Assembly: GCA_964483105.1 (NCBI GenBank)
Contig: CAYZZU010000006.1
Span: 38,120 to 102,119, forward strand
Direction of reading: 5' to 3'
Length of the DNA: 64,000 nt
Source: CAYZZU01 sp964483105
GTDB lineage: Bacteria > CG2-30-53-67
The translations under genes were made by a program, and so were the position numbers. This document shows, one piece after another, positions 42,823 to 51,544 of the stretch; the stretch's first letter is position 1, and each line of letters starts with the position of its first letter. The notes below the pieces were generated by a model. The model was not told where the DNA came from. It ran no database searches and was given only the letters and a program-made list of their open reading frames with translations.

Positions 42823-44591
42823 ATCGTAAACGTCTGCTTGCCCACCTTTACCCCACGATTCTTCTCATTTTGATAACCGCCTTGGGATTGCTTGGCTGGT
42901 ACTCGGTCGTTTCTCTCGAAGATTTCTATCTTTCACAGACCCGTCAGGATCTGAAGGCGGAGGCGCTTCTTATTGAGCAACTCCTTGCCGGTCGTTGGAA
43001 GGGTTCGGAACATGCCCGTCTGGAGCGGCTGGTCAAGAATCTTGGGGAAAAGACGACCACGCGGATTACCCTGATCCGGGCCGACGGCCGCGTGATCGCC
43101 GACTCGAACCAGAACCCCTTGAAAATGGATAACCACGCGCGCCGTCCCGAGGTGCGTACGGCTCTCTCCGGCCGGACAGGAAGCTCTCTGCGTTTCAGCC
43201 GTACCCTGCAAACGAGGATGATGTATCTGGCCGTTCCGGCCCGGGACGCGGGGGGGATCTCCGGAGTGGTCCGGATCGCCATTCCGGTCGGTGTGATTCA
43301 AGAGGTCCTGAGCACGGCCCGTTCCAGAATCTTCGTGGGAATCTTCATGATCGCGCTTCTGGCCGCCGGCAGCAGCCTGATCGTTTACCGTCGCATCAGC
43401 CGTCCGTTACAGGAGATGAAACAGGGGGCGGAGCGTTTTGCCGGGGGAGAGCTGGATTACCGGTTGCCGATTCCGGATTCCGGAGAGATCGGCGGCCTCG
43501 CCGTTGCGCTCAACCGGATGGCGGAACAGTTGAAGGAGCGGATTGAAACAATCCTCAGACAGCGGAACGAGCAGGAGGCGCTCTTCGCCGGGATGGTGGA
43601 GAGCGTCCTGGCCGTGGATCTCGACCGCAGGATTCTCAGCATGAACCGGGCCGCGGAAGAGATGTTCGGGATTTCCGCCGGTGTGGCGCGCGGGAGGAGT
43701 CTGCAGGAGATTGTCCGGAATGTGGATCTTCATAATTTTTATGAGAAGGTTCTCAGAAGCGGTGAGACACTCGAAGAGGACTTGCTTCTCTTCACGGAGG
43801 GGGAACGGAACCTTCAGGCCCATGGGACGATCCTCCGGGATGCCGGAAAACGAAGATCGGGTGTCCTGATCGTGCTGAACGACGTTACGCGGATCCGACG
43901 ACTTGAAAAGGTGCGACGGGACTTCTTCGACAACGTTTCTCACGAATTGAAGACCCCGATCACCTCGATTAAGGGGTATGTCGAAACCCTCCTGAACGGG
44001 GAATCTCACAATACCGAAGATGTGCAGCGTTTTTTGAGGATTGTCTCCGACCAGACCGATCGTCTGACCACGTTGATTGAGGACCTGCTCTCTCTCTCGA
44101 GGATTGAGCAGGGGGCGGAAAGGGGGGGGATTCATCTGCACCCCGATGGCCTGCTCGGAGTGATTCGCGGCGCCGTTCGAAACAGCGAGGAAAAGGCAGC
44201 TTCACGCGGGATCGGGATCCAGGTCGATTGTGATCCCGCACTGCTGGCGAGGATCAACCCGAATCTGCTGGAGCAGGCGCTTTCCAACCTGATCGACAAT
44301 GCCGTCAAATACGGAGATCCGAACGGCACAATACGGGTCGAATGTGCCCGGGCCGGGGCGGAGATTGAACTGCGGGTTGTAGACCGGGGAATCGGGATCG
44401 CCGCGGAACATCATGAACGTCTCTTTGAACGATTCTACCGTGTGGACAAGGCCCGAAGCCGCAGGGAAGGGGGGACCGGACTGGGACTTGCGATCGTCAA
44501 GCATATCGCGGAGGCCCATGGCGGCCGTGTCGCGGTGGAGAGTGTTCCCGGGCAGGGCAGTGTTTTTTCCATTTTCCTCCCTTGCTATTGA
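42819..44591 (+). CDS. phoR: Phosphate regulon sensor kinase PhoR
   Basis: 590 residues with two membrane segments (about 10-30 and 170-190) that flank a periplasmic domain of about 140 residues. HAMP (about 191-245), PAS (about 255-350), HisKA with His375 (FDNVSHELKTPITSIKGYVE) and HATPase follow, with LSNLIDNAVKYG, VVDRGIGIAAEH, LFERFYRVDKARSR and GGTGLGLAIVKHI. The long periplasmic domain is larger than in E. coli PhoR and resembles the Gram-positive and deltaproteobacterial type. It overlaps phoB and lies upstream of pst and phoU, which fits the phosphate role. Confidence 0.93.
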   Translation: MNRKRLLAHLYPTILLILITALGLLGWYSVVSLEDFYLSQTRQDLKAEALLIEQLLAGRWKGSEHARLERLVKNLGEKTTTRITLIRADGRVIADSNQNPLKMDNHARRPEVRTALSGRTGSSLRFSRTLQTRMMYLAVPARDAGGISGVVRIAIPVGVIQEVLSTARSRIFVGIFMIALLAAGSSLIVYRRISRPLQEMKQGAERFAGGELDYRLPIPDSGEIGGLAVALNRMAEQLKERIETILRQRNEQEALFAGMVESVLAVDLDRRILSMNRAAEEMFGISAGVARGRSLQEIVRNVDLHNFYEKVLRSGETLEEDLLLFTEGERNLQAHGTILRDAGKRRSGVLIVLNDVTRIRRLEKVRRDFFDNVSHELKTPITSIKGYVETLLNGESHNTEDVQRFLRIVSDQTDRLTTLIEDLLSLSRIEQGAERGGIHLHPDGLLGVIRGAVRNSEEKAASRGIGIQVDCDPALLARINPNLLEQALSNLIDNAVKYGDPNGTIRVECARAGAEIELRVVDRGIGIAAEHHERLFERFYRVDKARSRREGGTGLGLAIVKHIAEAHGGRVAVESVPGQGSVFSIFLPCY

Positions 44592-44629
44592 TCTGTTGAA
44601 TGGTTGATTTCATCCGTTTTGAACATAAT

Positions 44630-44662
44630 CTTAATCAAATCCTAACATTTCTCTCCTATCCT
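44630..44662 (+). promoter_or_regulatory. Pho-box-like site and -10 of the pst operon
   Basis: CTTAATC (44630-44636), AAAT, CCTAACA (44641-44647), then 9 nt and TATCCT (44657-44662) as -10. ATCAAATCCTAAC is identical in the porin promoter, and the box-to--10 distance is the same. The predicted start near 44669 is about 60 nt before pstS. Confidence 0.7.
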
Positions 44663-44731
44663 TGCATGACAGGATCGCGGGGAGAAGGAGCTTCCCGCCC
44701 AGGCATTTTCGATTGATGAAGGAGAGGGGCC

Positions 44732-45784
44732 ATGAAAATGAAAACAGGAAGCCATCGAACGGGATTCATTCTGATTCTCTGCTTGACTCTTTTGGGGGTG
44801 TCTCCGCGTGTGGAGGCTGTGACGCTGAACGGCGCGGGGGCGACTTTCCCTTACCCCATCTACGCGAAATGGGCCTATCTCTATTACCGTGAGACCGGTG
44901 TGAAAATCAACTATCAGTCGATCGGTTCCGGCGGCGGGATTCGCCAGATCAAGGCCGGGTCGGTCGATTTCGGCGCCTCCGACGCTCCCCTTCAGGCGGC
45001 CGAACTGAAGGCTTCGGGTCTGATCCAGTTCCCCATGGTGATCGGCGGCGTGGTTCCGGTGGTTCATCTTCGCGGTGTGAAACCGGGAGCGCTTCGTCTG
45101 ACTCCGGAGGTCCTGGCCGATCTCTTCGCGGGGAAGATCACCCGCTGGAACGATCCACGCGTCACCGGAATCAACCCTGGACTTACGCTTCCGAATCGGG
45201 AGGTCACCGTGGTTCATCGTTCGGACGGTTCCGGAACCACCTGGATTTTTTCCAACTACCTGGATCGTGTCTCCCCCGCATGGCATCAGGCGATCGGTTT
45301 CGGCAAGGCGTTGGATTGGCCGGCCGGCATCGGGGGGAAAGGGAACGAAGGGGTGGCTTCGTACGTCAAACGGATTGACGGCTCCATCGGTTACGTCGAG
45401 TATGCCTACGTGCTCCAGAACCGGATGGCCTTTGTCCTCTTGCGGAACCGTGCCGGGGCTTTCGTCGCCCCCACGAGTCAGAGTTTCTCCGCGGCCGCGG
45501 CCAACGCGGACTGGGAGCATGCCGAAGGTTACTACATGGTCCTGACCGATCAGCCGGGGAAGAAGAGCTGGCCGATTACCGGTGCCTCTTTCATTCTTCT
45601 CTACCGGGAACAGCAGGACCCCGCCAGGATCAAGACCCTGCTCGACTTTTTCGACTGGTGTTTCGAACAGGGGAAGAAGGACGCGGAGGCGCTCCATTAT
45701 ATCCCGATGCCGGAGAATGTCGTCCGGATCATACGGAAGAGCTGGGTCACCGGGATCCGTTCGAACGGCAGGGGTGTCTGGTAA
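44732..45784 (+). CDS. pstS: Phosphate ABC transporter substrate-binding protein PstS
   Basis: 350 residues with a signal peptide (about 1-29, ending VEA). Phosphate-contact segments are visible: NGAGATFPYPIYAKW, IGSGGGIRQIKAG, FGASDAPL, HRSDGSGTTWIFSNYL and GNEGVASYVKRIDGSIGYVEY. It captures phosphate in the periplasm for PstCAB. GGAGAGGGG precedes the ATG. First gene of pstSCAB-phoU. Confidence 0.96.
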   Translation: MKMKTGSHRTGFILILCLTLLGVSPRVEAVTLNGAGATFPYPIYAKWAYLYYRETGVKINYQSIGSGGGIRQIKAGSVDFGASDAPLQAAELKASGLIQFPMVIGGVVPVVHLRGVKPGALRLTPEVLADLFAGKITRWNDPRVTGINPGLTLPNREVTVVHRSDGSGTTWIFSNYLDRVSPAWHQAIGFGKALDWPAGIGGKGNEGVASYVKRIDGSIGYVEYAYVLQNRMAFVLLRNRAGAFVAPTSQSFSAAAANADWEHAEGYYMVLTDQPGKKSWPITGASFILLYREQQDPARIKTLLDFFDWCFEQGKKDAEALHYIPMPENVVRIIRKSWVTGIRSNGRGVW

Positions 45785-45785
45785 G

Positions 45786-46838
45786 ATGCGAAAAGTGATT
45801 CCGAACAGTCGGGTCCCCGGAGAGGAGTCCCCATCCAGGGAGGCGGCCGCCTCGACCGCAGAGGGAGGCTCCCGGAAAAGGGCCCGTCCGGAGACGGCGG
45901 TCCGCCCCGCCCCGTGGGCGGTGCGCGCGGGGCGTTTCGATCCGCTCTTCCGGATGACGACACGTCTCTTCGCCGCCGTAATCCTCCTGATCATGGTGGG
46001 GCTTCTCCTGGAACTGACGCACAACGCGCTTCCCTCCATCCGCCGGTTCGGATGGGGGTTTCTGATTTCGGAGGCATGGAACCCGGTCCGGCAGCAATTC
46101 GGCGCCCTGGCGCCGATCGTCGGGACCCTGGTTTCCACCGCGATCGCCATGGTCCTGGCTGTGCCTTTGAGTATCGGGATCGCCCTTTTCCTGGTGGAGA
46201 TGGCGCCGCCGTTTCTCCGGTCCCTCTTCGGCGCCGGGATTGAACTTCTGGCCGCAATTCCCAGTATCATCTACGGCATGTGGGGACTCTTTGTCTTCGC
46301 GCCCCTGATGGCGGATCATGTCCAGCCCTTTCTCGGCAGGACCCTTGGGTTTCTTCCGTTTTTCAAGGGGCCTCCGATGGGATTAGGCGTGCTGACCGCC
46401 GGGATGATCCTCGCCCTGATGATCCTCCCCTTTCTGACCTCGGTCATCCGGGATCTCTTCGCCATGGTTCCCGAGGTGCTCAAAGAATCGGCCTACGGGT
46501 TGGGAAGCACCATGTGGGAGGTCACCCGGAAGGTGGTGATTCCCTATGGGTCGCGGGGGATCATCGGGGCGCTCTTTCTCGGTCTCGGACGCGCCCTGGG
46601 GGAGACCATGGCGGTGACCTTCGTGATCGGTAACTCTCACAGGCTTTCGGCCTCTCTGTTCGCGGGGGGAAGCACAATCGCCTCGACGCTTGCCAACGAG
46701 TTTACCGAGGCTTCGGAGCCGCTTTACCTGAGCGCCCTGATCGAACTTGGACTGATCCTTTTTCTGATCACGTTTTTCGCCCTGGCTCTGGCGCAGATCT
46801 GGTTGAGGACCCTTGCGAAACGGGAGGGTGTGAAATGA
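45786..46838 (+). CDS. pstC: Phosphate ABC transporter permease PstC
   Basis: 350 residues. A hydrophilic N-terminus of about 60 residues (rich in Ser, Arg, Pro and Glu), longer than usual, precedes six membrane segments. The EAA-like loop is KESAYGLGSTMWEVTRKVVIPYGSRGI, and ALGETMAVTFVIGN is typical of PstC. ATG 45786 lies 1 bp after the pstS stop with AGGGGTG upstream; an open extension into pstS is a shadow. The end overlaps pstA by 4 bp. Confidence 0.94.
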   Translation: MRKVIPNSRVPGEESPSREAAASTAEGGSRKRARPETAVRPAPWAVRAGRFDPLFRMTTRLFAAVILLIMVGLLLELTHNALPSIRRFGWGFLISEAWNPVRQQFGALAPIVGTLVSTAIAMVLAVPLSIGIALFLVEMAPPFLRSLFGAGIELLAAIPSIIYGMWGLFVFAPLMADHVQPFLGRTLGFLPFFKGPPMGLGVLTAGMILALMILPFLTSVIRDLFAMVPEVLKESAYGLGSTMWEVTRKVVIPYGSRGIIGALFLGLGRALGETMAVTFVIGNSHRLSASLFAGGSTIASTLANEFTEASEPLYLSALIELGLILFLITFFALALAQIWLRTLAKREGVK

Positions 46839-47725
46839 GAATTGGATGGAGATCCATTTCGGATGAAGGCGCCGTGATCCAATGTCGGTCGATCCGGCGG
46901 CGTCACCTGCTGAACCGTTTTGTCCGGTTCCTCTCGGCAGCCGCCTCCCTCATCGGACTCTCCGCGCTGATCTGGATTCTCGCCGTGGTCATTCAACGTG
47001 GGATCGGCGCGATGAATTGGGCCTTCTTTGTTGAACTTCCCGCGCCTCCGGGTATTGCGGGTGGGGGACTGGCCAATGCCATCGTCGGAACGATCCTGAT
47101 CACGGCGCTCGCGACCGTGCTCGGGGTCGGAATCGGGATCCTGGCCGGGATCTATCTTTCCGAATTCGGGAGAAGCGGACGGCTCGGAGTCGTTGTCCGG
47201 TTCTGTTCGGATATCCTGATGAGCGCCCCGTCGATCGTGATCGGTGTCTTCGTCTATGTCATCCTGGTTCTGCCCACCGGACATTTTTCCGGAACCGCGG
47301 GAGCGGTCGCCCTGGCCATCATCATGCTGCCGGTGGTGACCCGGACCACGGAAGAGATGTTGAAACTGGTCCCGGACGATCTCCGGGAGGCGGCGCTGGC
47401 CCTGGGAGCCCCGCGATGGAAGATGATCCTGGACGTGGTGATCCGGGGCGCGCGGAGTGGAATTCTCACGGGCGTGATGCTCGCCGTGGCCCGCGTTTCC
47501 GGAGAGACGGCCCCGCTTCTCTTTACTTCCCTGAACAGTCCTTACTGGAGCAGTTCTTTGAACGAGCCGATGGGAAACTTGACGGTCACGATTTTCAACT
47601 ATGCCATGTCCCCCTACGAAGATTGGCAGTCCCTGGCCTGGGGCGCGTCTCTCCTGATCACCGCCGGAGTCTGTTTCTTTACCGTCAGCGCCCGGTTGAT
47701 TCTGAGGGGGAGGAGGGGCTCATGA
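46835..47725 (+). CDS. pstA: Phosphate ABC transporter permease PstA
   Basis: 296 residues with six membrane segments. AGIYLSEFG, SAPSIVIGVFVYVIL, LPVVTRTTEEMLKLVPDDLREAALALGAPRW (the EAA loop region) and ARVSGETAPLLFTSLNS are PstA signatures. It pairs with PstC to form the channel. It overlaps pstC and pstB by 4 bp each, indicating translational coupling. Confidence 0.95.
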   Translation: MRIGWRSISDEGAVIQCRSIRRRHLLNRFVRFLSAAASLIGLSALIWILAVVIQRGIGAMNWAFFVELPAPPGIAGGGLANAIVGTILITALATVLGVGIGILAGIYLSEFGRSGRLGVVVRFCSDILMSAPSIVIGVFVYVILVLPTGHFSGTAGAVALAIIMLPVVTRTTEEMLKLVPDDLREAALALGAPRWKMILDVVIRGARSGILTGVMLAVARVSGETAPLLFTSLNSPYWSSSLNEPMGNLTVTIFNYAMSPYEDWQSLAWGASLLITAGVCFFTVSARLILRGRRGS

Positions 47726-48492
47726 CGCGAAAACAAGACCGGGTCAAGATCTCGGTCCGGAACCTCAGTTTCTATTATGGTGGTACGCAGGCCCTTCGGG
47801 ACAACTCCCTGGAGATCCTGGAGAACCGCGTAACCGCTTTCATCGGTCCGTCGGGGTGCGGAAAGTCGACCCATATCCGTACTTACAACCGGATGTTTGA
47901 GCTCTACCCCGGACAACGGGCCACGGGTGAAGTGATCCTGGACGGTGAGAATATCCTCGATCCGTCGGTGGATCCGATCCTTCTCCGGATGAAGGTGGGG
48001 ATGGTCTTTCAGCGACCGACCCCCTTCCCGATGACGATCTACGACAATGTGGCCTATGGACTGAGGCTCAGAGGGAAAATGAGCCGGTCGGAGCTGGACG
48101 GACGGGTGGAGGACGCGTTGAAACGCGCCGCTCTCTTTCGGGAAGTCTCGGATCAGCTGTCGAAATCGGCCACTGCCCTCTCCGGGGGACAGCAGCAACG
48201 GCTTTGCATTGCCCGCGCCATCGCCGCCGAACCGGAGGTGATCCTGATGGATGAACCCTGTTCGGCTCTCGACCCGGTGGCAACCCTCAAGATCGAGGAG
48301 TTGATCGATGAGCTCAAGGTGAACTATACGATTGTGATCGTGACCCACAACATGCAGCAGGCCGCCCGGGTCTCGGATTTTACAGGGTTCTTCTATATGG
48401 GAGAACTGATCGAGTTCGGGGAAACCAATGTCCTCTTTACCCGTCCTTCCCGGAAAAAGACGGAGGATTATATTACGGGACGTTTCGGATAG
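47722..48492 (+). CDS. pstB: Phosphate ABC transporter ATP-binding protein PstB
   Basis: 256 residues. Walker A GPSGCGKSTHIRTYNRM (a His follows GKST where Leu or Phe is common), Q-loop MVFQRPTPFPMTIYDN, signature ALSGGQQQRLCIARA, Walker B VILMDEPCSALDP and switch His in VTHNMQQAARVSD. PTPFPMTIYDNVAYG is characteristic of PstB. ATG 47722 overlaps the pstA stop; a long in-frame extension upstream is not coding. Confidence 0.96.
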   Translation: MTRKQDRVKISVRNLSFYYGGTQALRDNSLEILENRVTAFIGPSGCGKSTHIRTYNRMFELYPGQRATGEVILDGENILDPSVDPILLRMKVGMVFQRPTPFPMTIYDNVAYGLRLRGKMSRSELDGRVEDALKRAALFREVSDQLSKSATALSGGQQQRLCIARAIAAEPEVILMDEPCSALDPVATLKIEELIDELKVNYTIVIVTHNMQQAARVSDFTGFFYMGELIEFGETNVLFTRPSRKKTEDYITGRFG

Positions 48493-48513
48493 CAGCTAAC
48501 AAGGAGTATTCAA

Positions 48514-49194
48514 ATGAGCATACAACACACATCCCGCCAATTTGAGCAGGAGCTGGAGAAACTCAAGGAGAAACTCCTCTATATGGGGGGACTCGTGGAG
48601 GAGATGATCCGTGATTCGATCCGTTCCCTTCGGAAACGGGATTCCAACCGGGCCGAAGAGGTCCTGGTCAAGGATCTTACGGTAAACCGCCTGGAGGTGG
48701 AAATCGATGAGACGGCGATTCAAATCCTGGCCTTGAGGCAACCGGCGGCCCGTGATCTTCGTTTTCTCACCACGGCGCTCAAAATCAGCACCGATATCGA
48801 GCGGATCGGGGATGAGGCGGTGAATATCGCCGAGCGTGCCATCGAGCTGAACCGGGAGCCGCAGCTCAAACCGTATATTGACATTCCGAGAATGGCCGAA
48901 CTGGCCGAGAAAATGCTCAAGAACGCGCTCGACGCCTTTGTGAATCATCAGACTCAGTTGGCCCTTGACGTCTGCAGGCAGGATGATGAAATTGATGATC
49001 TGAACCGGCAGATTTTGCGTGAACTGCTGACCTACATGATCGAGGATCCCGGGTGTGTGACACGGGCCGCGAAGATCATCTTTATCTCCAAGTATCTCGA
49101 ACGGATCGCCGACCATGCCACCAATATCGCCGAAATGGTGGTCTACATGGTGGAGGGAAAGATCATACGACACATGGATATCCAGGAGATTTAG
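48514..49194 (+). CDS. phoU: Phosphate transport system regulator PhoU
   Basis: 226 residues with two three-helix PhoU repeats. Metal-binding motifs are ISTDIERIGDEAVNIAERA and ISKYLERIADHATNIAEMV (the E/DxxxD pattern). It inhibits PhoR signalling when Pst is saturated with phosphate. AAGGAGTATTCAA precedes the ATG. It closes the pst operon. Confidence 0.96.
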   Translation: MSIQHTSRQFEQELEKLKEKLLYMGGLVEEMIRDSIRSLRKRDSNRAEEVLVKDLTVNRLEVEIDETAIQILALRQPAARDLRFLTTALKISTDIERIGDEAVNIAERAIELNREPQLKPYIDIPRMAELAEKMLKNALDAFVNHQTQLALDVCRQDDEIDDLNRQILRELLTYMIEDPGCVTRAAKIIFISKYLERIADHATNIAEMVVYMVEGKIIRHMDIQEI

Positions 49195-49268
49195 ACGGTC
49201 TCCCCTTTGTGGTGGAAATTTCCTTAATTTTTAAAAGGTTATCCTGTCTTTTGGGTGTTCTTTTTTCC

Positions 49269-49297
49269 TTGACAAGATTTCAACCGCTCAGTATACT
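49269..49297 (+). promoter_or_regulatory. Promoter of the yceD-rpmF-plsX-fabH operon
   Basis: TTGACA (49269-49274), a 17-bp spacer and TATACT (49292-49297), near consensus. The start near 49304 leaves a leader of about 110 nt that contains a large stem-loop. Confidence 0.8.
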
Positions 49298-49312
49298 CAC
49301 CTTTCTTAGACG

Positions 49313-49357
49313 AATAGGGCCTTTTGAATTTTTCCCAAAGCAGAAAGGCCCTATTTT
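49313..49357 (+). promoter_or_regulatory. Leader stem-loop (possible attenuator) before yceD
   Basis: A 12-bp perfect stem AATAGGGCCTTT (49313-49324) with AAAGGCCCTATT (49344-49355), a 19-nt loop and a short TTTT run. It begins within 10 nt of the predicted start. The T run is short, so it may be a partial terminator or an RNA-stabilising or protein-binding structure. Confidence 0.55.
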
Positions 49358-49414
49358 CATGGCCGGTCCTGTCACCCTGAGGGACTCATTGGGCGTTGGA
49401 GTACGGATCCACTC

Positions 49415-49972
49415 ATGAAATGGAAGATTCGGGTGGCGGATATTCCCCCCGAGGGGATACGGATCGAGTTGCAAGAAGAGGGGAAGCGGTTCTTCCCGGA
49501 TGATCCGGATTTCGGATTTGAAGAGAAGGTCCTCTTCCATCTCCTGACACAAAGGCTTGGAAAGTCCGTCACCGTCTCCGGGAAGATCGGCACCCGTCTG
49601 TTACTCCAGTGCGGCCGCTGCCTGAAAAATTTCAGCTACTCCCTGCAGTCGGATTTTGACGTGGAGTACCGGCCTCTGGAGAAGATGGAACCGGGGAAGG
49701 AACGACAGCTTTCAGCCGATGAAATGGACCTTCTCTATTACAAAGGAGGCGAAATCGATCTGACGGATCTGGTGAAGGGGCAAATTGCCGAGGAGATTCC
49801 CATCCAACCGCTTTGTGATGAAGGATGTAGGGGGCTCTGTCCTCACTGCGGCAGGGATCTGAACGAGGGAGAATGTCTCTGTGCGCCGAAAGATGTGGAT
49901 CCCCGTTTCGCGCCGTTGAAAAAGTGGTTCGGACCGGAGAGAACAGACCATACGCGAAGCCGCAAATCATGA
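49415..49972 (+). CDS. YceD/DUF177 family protein
   Basis: 185 residues. Family landmarks: LLLQCGRCLKNF, then EIDLTDLVKGQIAEEIPIQPLC and GCRGLCPHCGRDLNEGECLC, so Cys pairs may bind zinc. The protein is nearly always encoded just before rpmF, as here. The family is linked to 23S rRNA processing and large-subunit accumulation in plants and some bacteria; the exact reaction is unknown. No strong ribosome-binding site is seen before the ATG. Confidence 0.9.
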   Translation: MKWKIRVADIPPEGIRIELQEEGKRFFPDDPDFGFEEKVLFHLLTQRLGKSVTVSGKIGTRLLLQCGRCLKNFSYSLQSDFDVEYRPLEKMEPGKERQLSADEMDLLYYKGGEIDLTDLVKGQIAEEIPIQPLCDEGCRGLCPHCGRDLNEGECLCAPKDVDPRFAPLKKWFGPERTDHTRSRKS

Positions 49973-50160
49973 GGAACTTGTGACCGTTACGTCCCGCCGG
50001 GAGGAGTCATCGAGGATAGGGATCTGAATGAGTGTACCGGATGGCTTTTGGTTGCCGTTATGCAGCCGTTCGATTTTGTTAAGGGGAGACGATCGGTTTG
50101 AGGGGAGTCCTTCCCGGATCGGGGCTCCCCGGAAGACCTTGAACAGAAAGAGAGAGGATC

Positions 50161-50346
50161 ATGGCCGTACCGAAAAGAAGAAAATCGAAGATGCGCAGGG
50201 ATCAGAGACGATCGCATCACAAAGGGGTGAAGCTCCAATCCCTGTCGCGCTGCCCGAAATGTCAGGAGCCCAAACTTCCTCATTACGTTTGTCCCAGTTG
50301 CGGACATTACAAGGGTCGGGAAGTGATCGCCGTTGAAGAGGTTTAA
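50161..50346 (+). CDS. rpmF: 50S ribosomal protein L32 (bL32)
   Basis: 61 residues: MAVPKRRKSKMRRDQRRSHH, then CPKCQEPKLPHYVCPSCGHY, the zinc-ribbon (CxxC..CxxC) form of bL32. AGAGAGGAT precedes the ATG. The 188-bp gap after yceD contains no recognisable gene. Confidence 0.96.
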   Translation: MAVPKRRKSKMRRDQRRSHHKGVKLQSLSRCPKCQEPKLPHYVCPSCGHYKGREVIAVEEV

Positions 50347-50361
50347 CCCGATCGGATGGAT

Positions 50362-50414
50362 GGGGCCAGGTCTTGAACCTTGATGCCTGATGTCAAGATT
50401 CAAGACCTGACCCC
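50362..50414. repeat. REP-like 53-nt palindrome between rpmF and plsX
   Basis: Arms of 22 nt (50362-50383 and 50393-50414) pair around a 9-nt loop, with two A-C mismatches that become G-U pairs on the minus strand. Read on the minus strand, its first 27 nt match the inverted ends of the transposase element at 62677-63700 in 20 of 27 positions without gaps. It is probably a solitary REP copy. It lies 16 bp after the rpmF stop and 38 bp before plsX. Confidence 0.8.
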
Positions 50415-50452
50415 TGTTTGCCCTGCTTGAAAGATCCTTTGAGGATACACCC

Positions 50453-51544
50453 TTGAAAATTGCCGTTGATGCCATGGGCGGAGATTACGCTCCGGGCCGG
50501 GTGGTGGAGGGAGCTGTTCTTGCGGCCCGGAATTTCGGAGTGGAGATTCTTCTGGTCGGGGATGAGACCCGCGTCATGGAGGAATTGAAGCGGTTTGATT
50601 TCTCCGGTCTCGGTATTTCCGTCCGACATGCTGCGGAGGTGGTCCGCATGGAGGACTCTCCGGTGGAGGCACTCCGGAAAAAGAAGAATTCCTCCATCCG
50701 GGTGGCCGTGGATCTGGTCAAGAACGGTGAAGCGGACGCCATGATCAGCGCGGGCAATACCGGGGCGGTCATGGCGACGGCGCAGTTTGTGCTCCGTACC
50801 GTTCAGGGAGTGGACCGTGCGGCGATCGCTACCGTTCTGCCCAACGTCCTCGGAATTTCCCTGATGCTGGATGTGGGGGCCAACGTCGATTCCAAACCGC
50901 AGCACCTGGTTCAGTTCGGAATCATGGGAGAACTCTACGCCCGCCACGTTCTCGGGAAGGAGAACCCCACGGTGGGTTTGTTGAATATCGGGGCTGAAGA
51001 TGTCAAGGGGAATGAGTTGACCCGGGAGGTTCTGGCGGGGCTTCGTTCCCTCCCGATCCATTTCATCGGGAATATCGAGGGACGGGACGTGTACAACGGG
51101 AATGTCGATGTCATCGTCTGTGACGGCTTTGTGGGGAATATCGCGCTCAAGATCAGCGAGGGACTGGCCACGGCCATGGGACAGGTTCTGCGGGAAGAAA
51201 TTGCGGCCTCCGGATGGAGAAAAATCGGTTATCGTATTCTGACCCCGGTTTTTCAGCGGTTTAAGAAACGGTTCGACTATTCCGAGTATGGAGGTGCTCC
51301 CCTGCTCGGCTTGAACGGAAATGTGCTGATCAGTCATGGGGGATCGTCGGTCAAGGCCCTGATGAACGGTATCCGGATCGCCGGGGAGTGTGTGGAGCAG
51401 CGCATTCCGGAGAAAATCACAGCCGGTATGTCCGAATATGAAAAGGCGATTCGGGAAACCGGTTCTTCAGGTAGCTCCATTTTTCAGCAGCTCAAAGAGA
51501 AGGCTCGGTCTCTGATGGAAAATCGTTCCGAGGAGAGAAGATGA
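50453..51544 (+). CDS. plsX: Phosphate acyltransferase PlsX
   Basis: Makes acyl-phosphate from acyl-ACP for PlsY and phospholipid synthesis. It shows MKIAVDAMGGDYAPGRVVEGA, ISAGNTGAVMATAQFVL, LPNVLGISLMLDVGANVD, NIGAEDVKGNELTRE, FIGNIEGRDVY, VIVCDGFVGNIALKISEG and GGAPLLGLNGNVLISHGGSS. 363 residues. Start TTG with GAGG 8 nt upstream, just after the REP-like palindrome. The stop overlaps fabH by 4 bp. Confidence 0.96.
   Translation: MKIAVDAMGGDYAPGRVVEGAVLAARNFGVEILLVGDETRVMEELKRFDFSGLGISVRHAAEVVRMEDSPVEALRKKKNSSIRVAVDLVKNGEADAMISAGNTGAVMATAQFVLRTVQGVDRAAIATVLPNVLGISLMLDVGANVDSKPQHLVQFGIMGELYARHVLGKENPTVGLLNIGAEDVKGNELTREVLAGLRSLPIHFIGNIEGRDVYNGNVDVIVCDGFVGNIALKISEGLATAMGQVLREEIAASGWRKIGYRILTPVFQRFKKRFDYSEYGGAPLLGLNGNVLISHGGSSVKALMNGIRIAGECVEQRIPEKITAGMSEYEKAIRETGSSGSSIFQQLKEKARSLMENRSEERR

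Noticed and set aside
44642..46270. An open frame of about 540 codons on the minus strand opposite pstS and pstC
   Set aside because: Shadow of pst genes, with Arg/Pro-rich composition.
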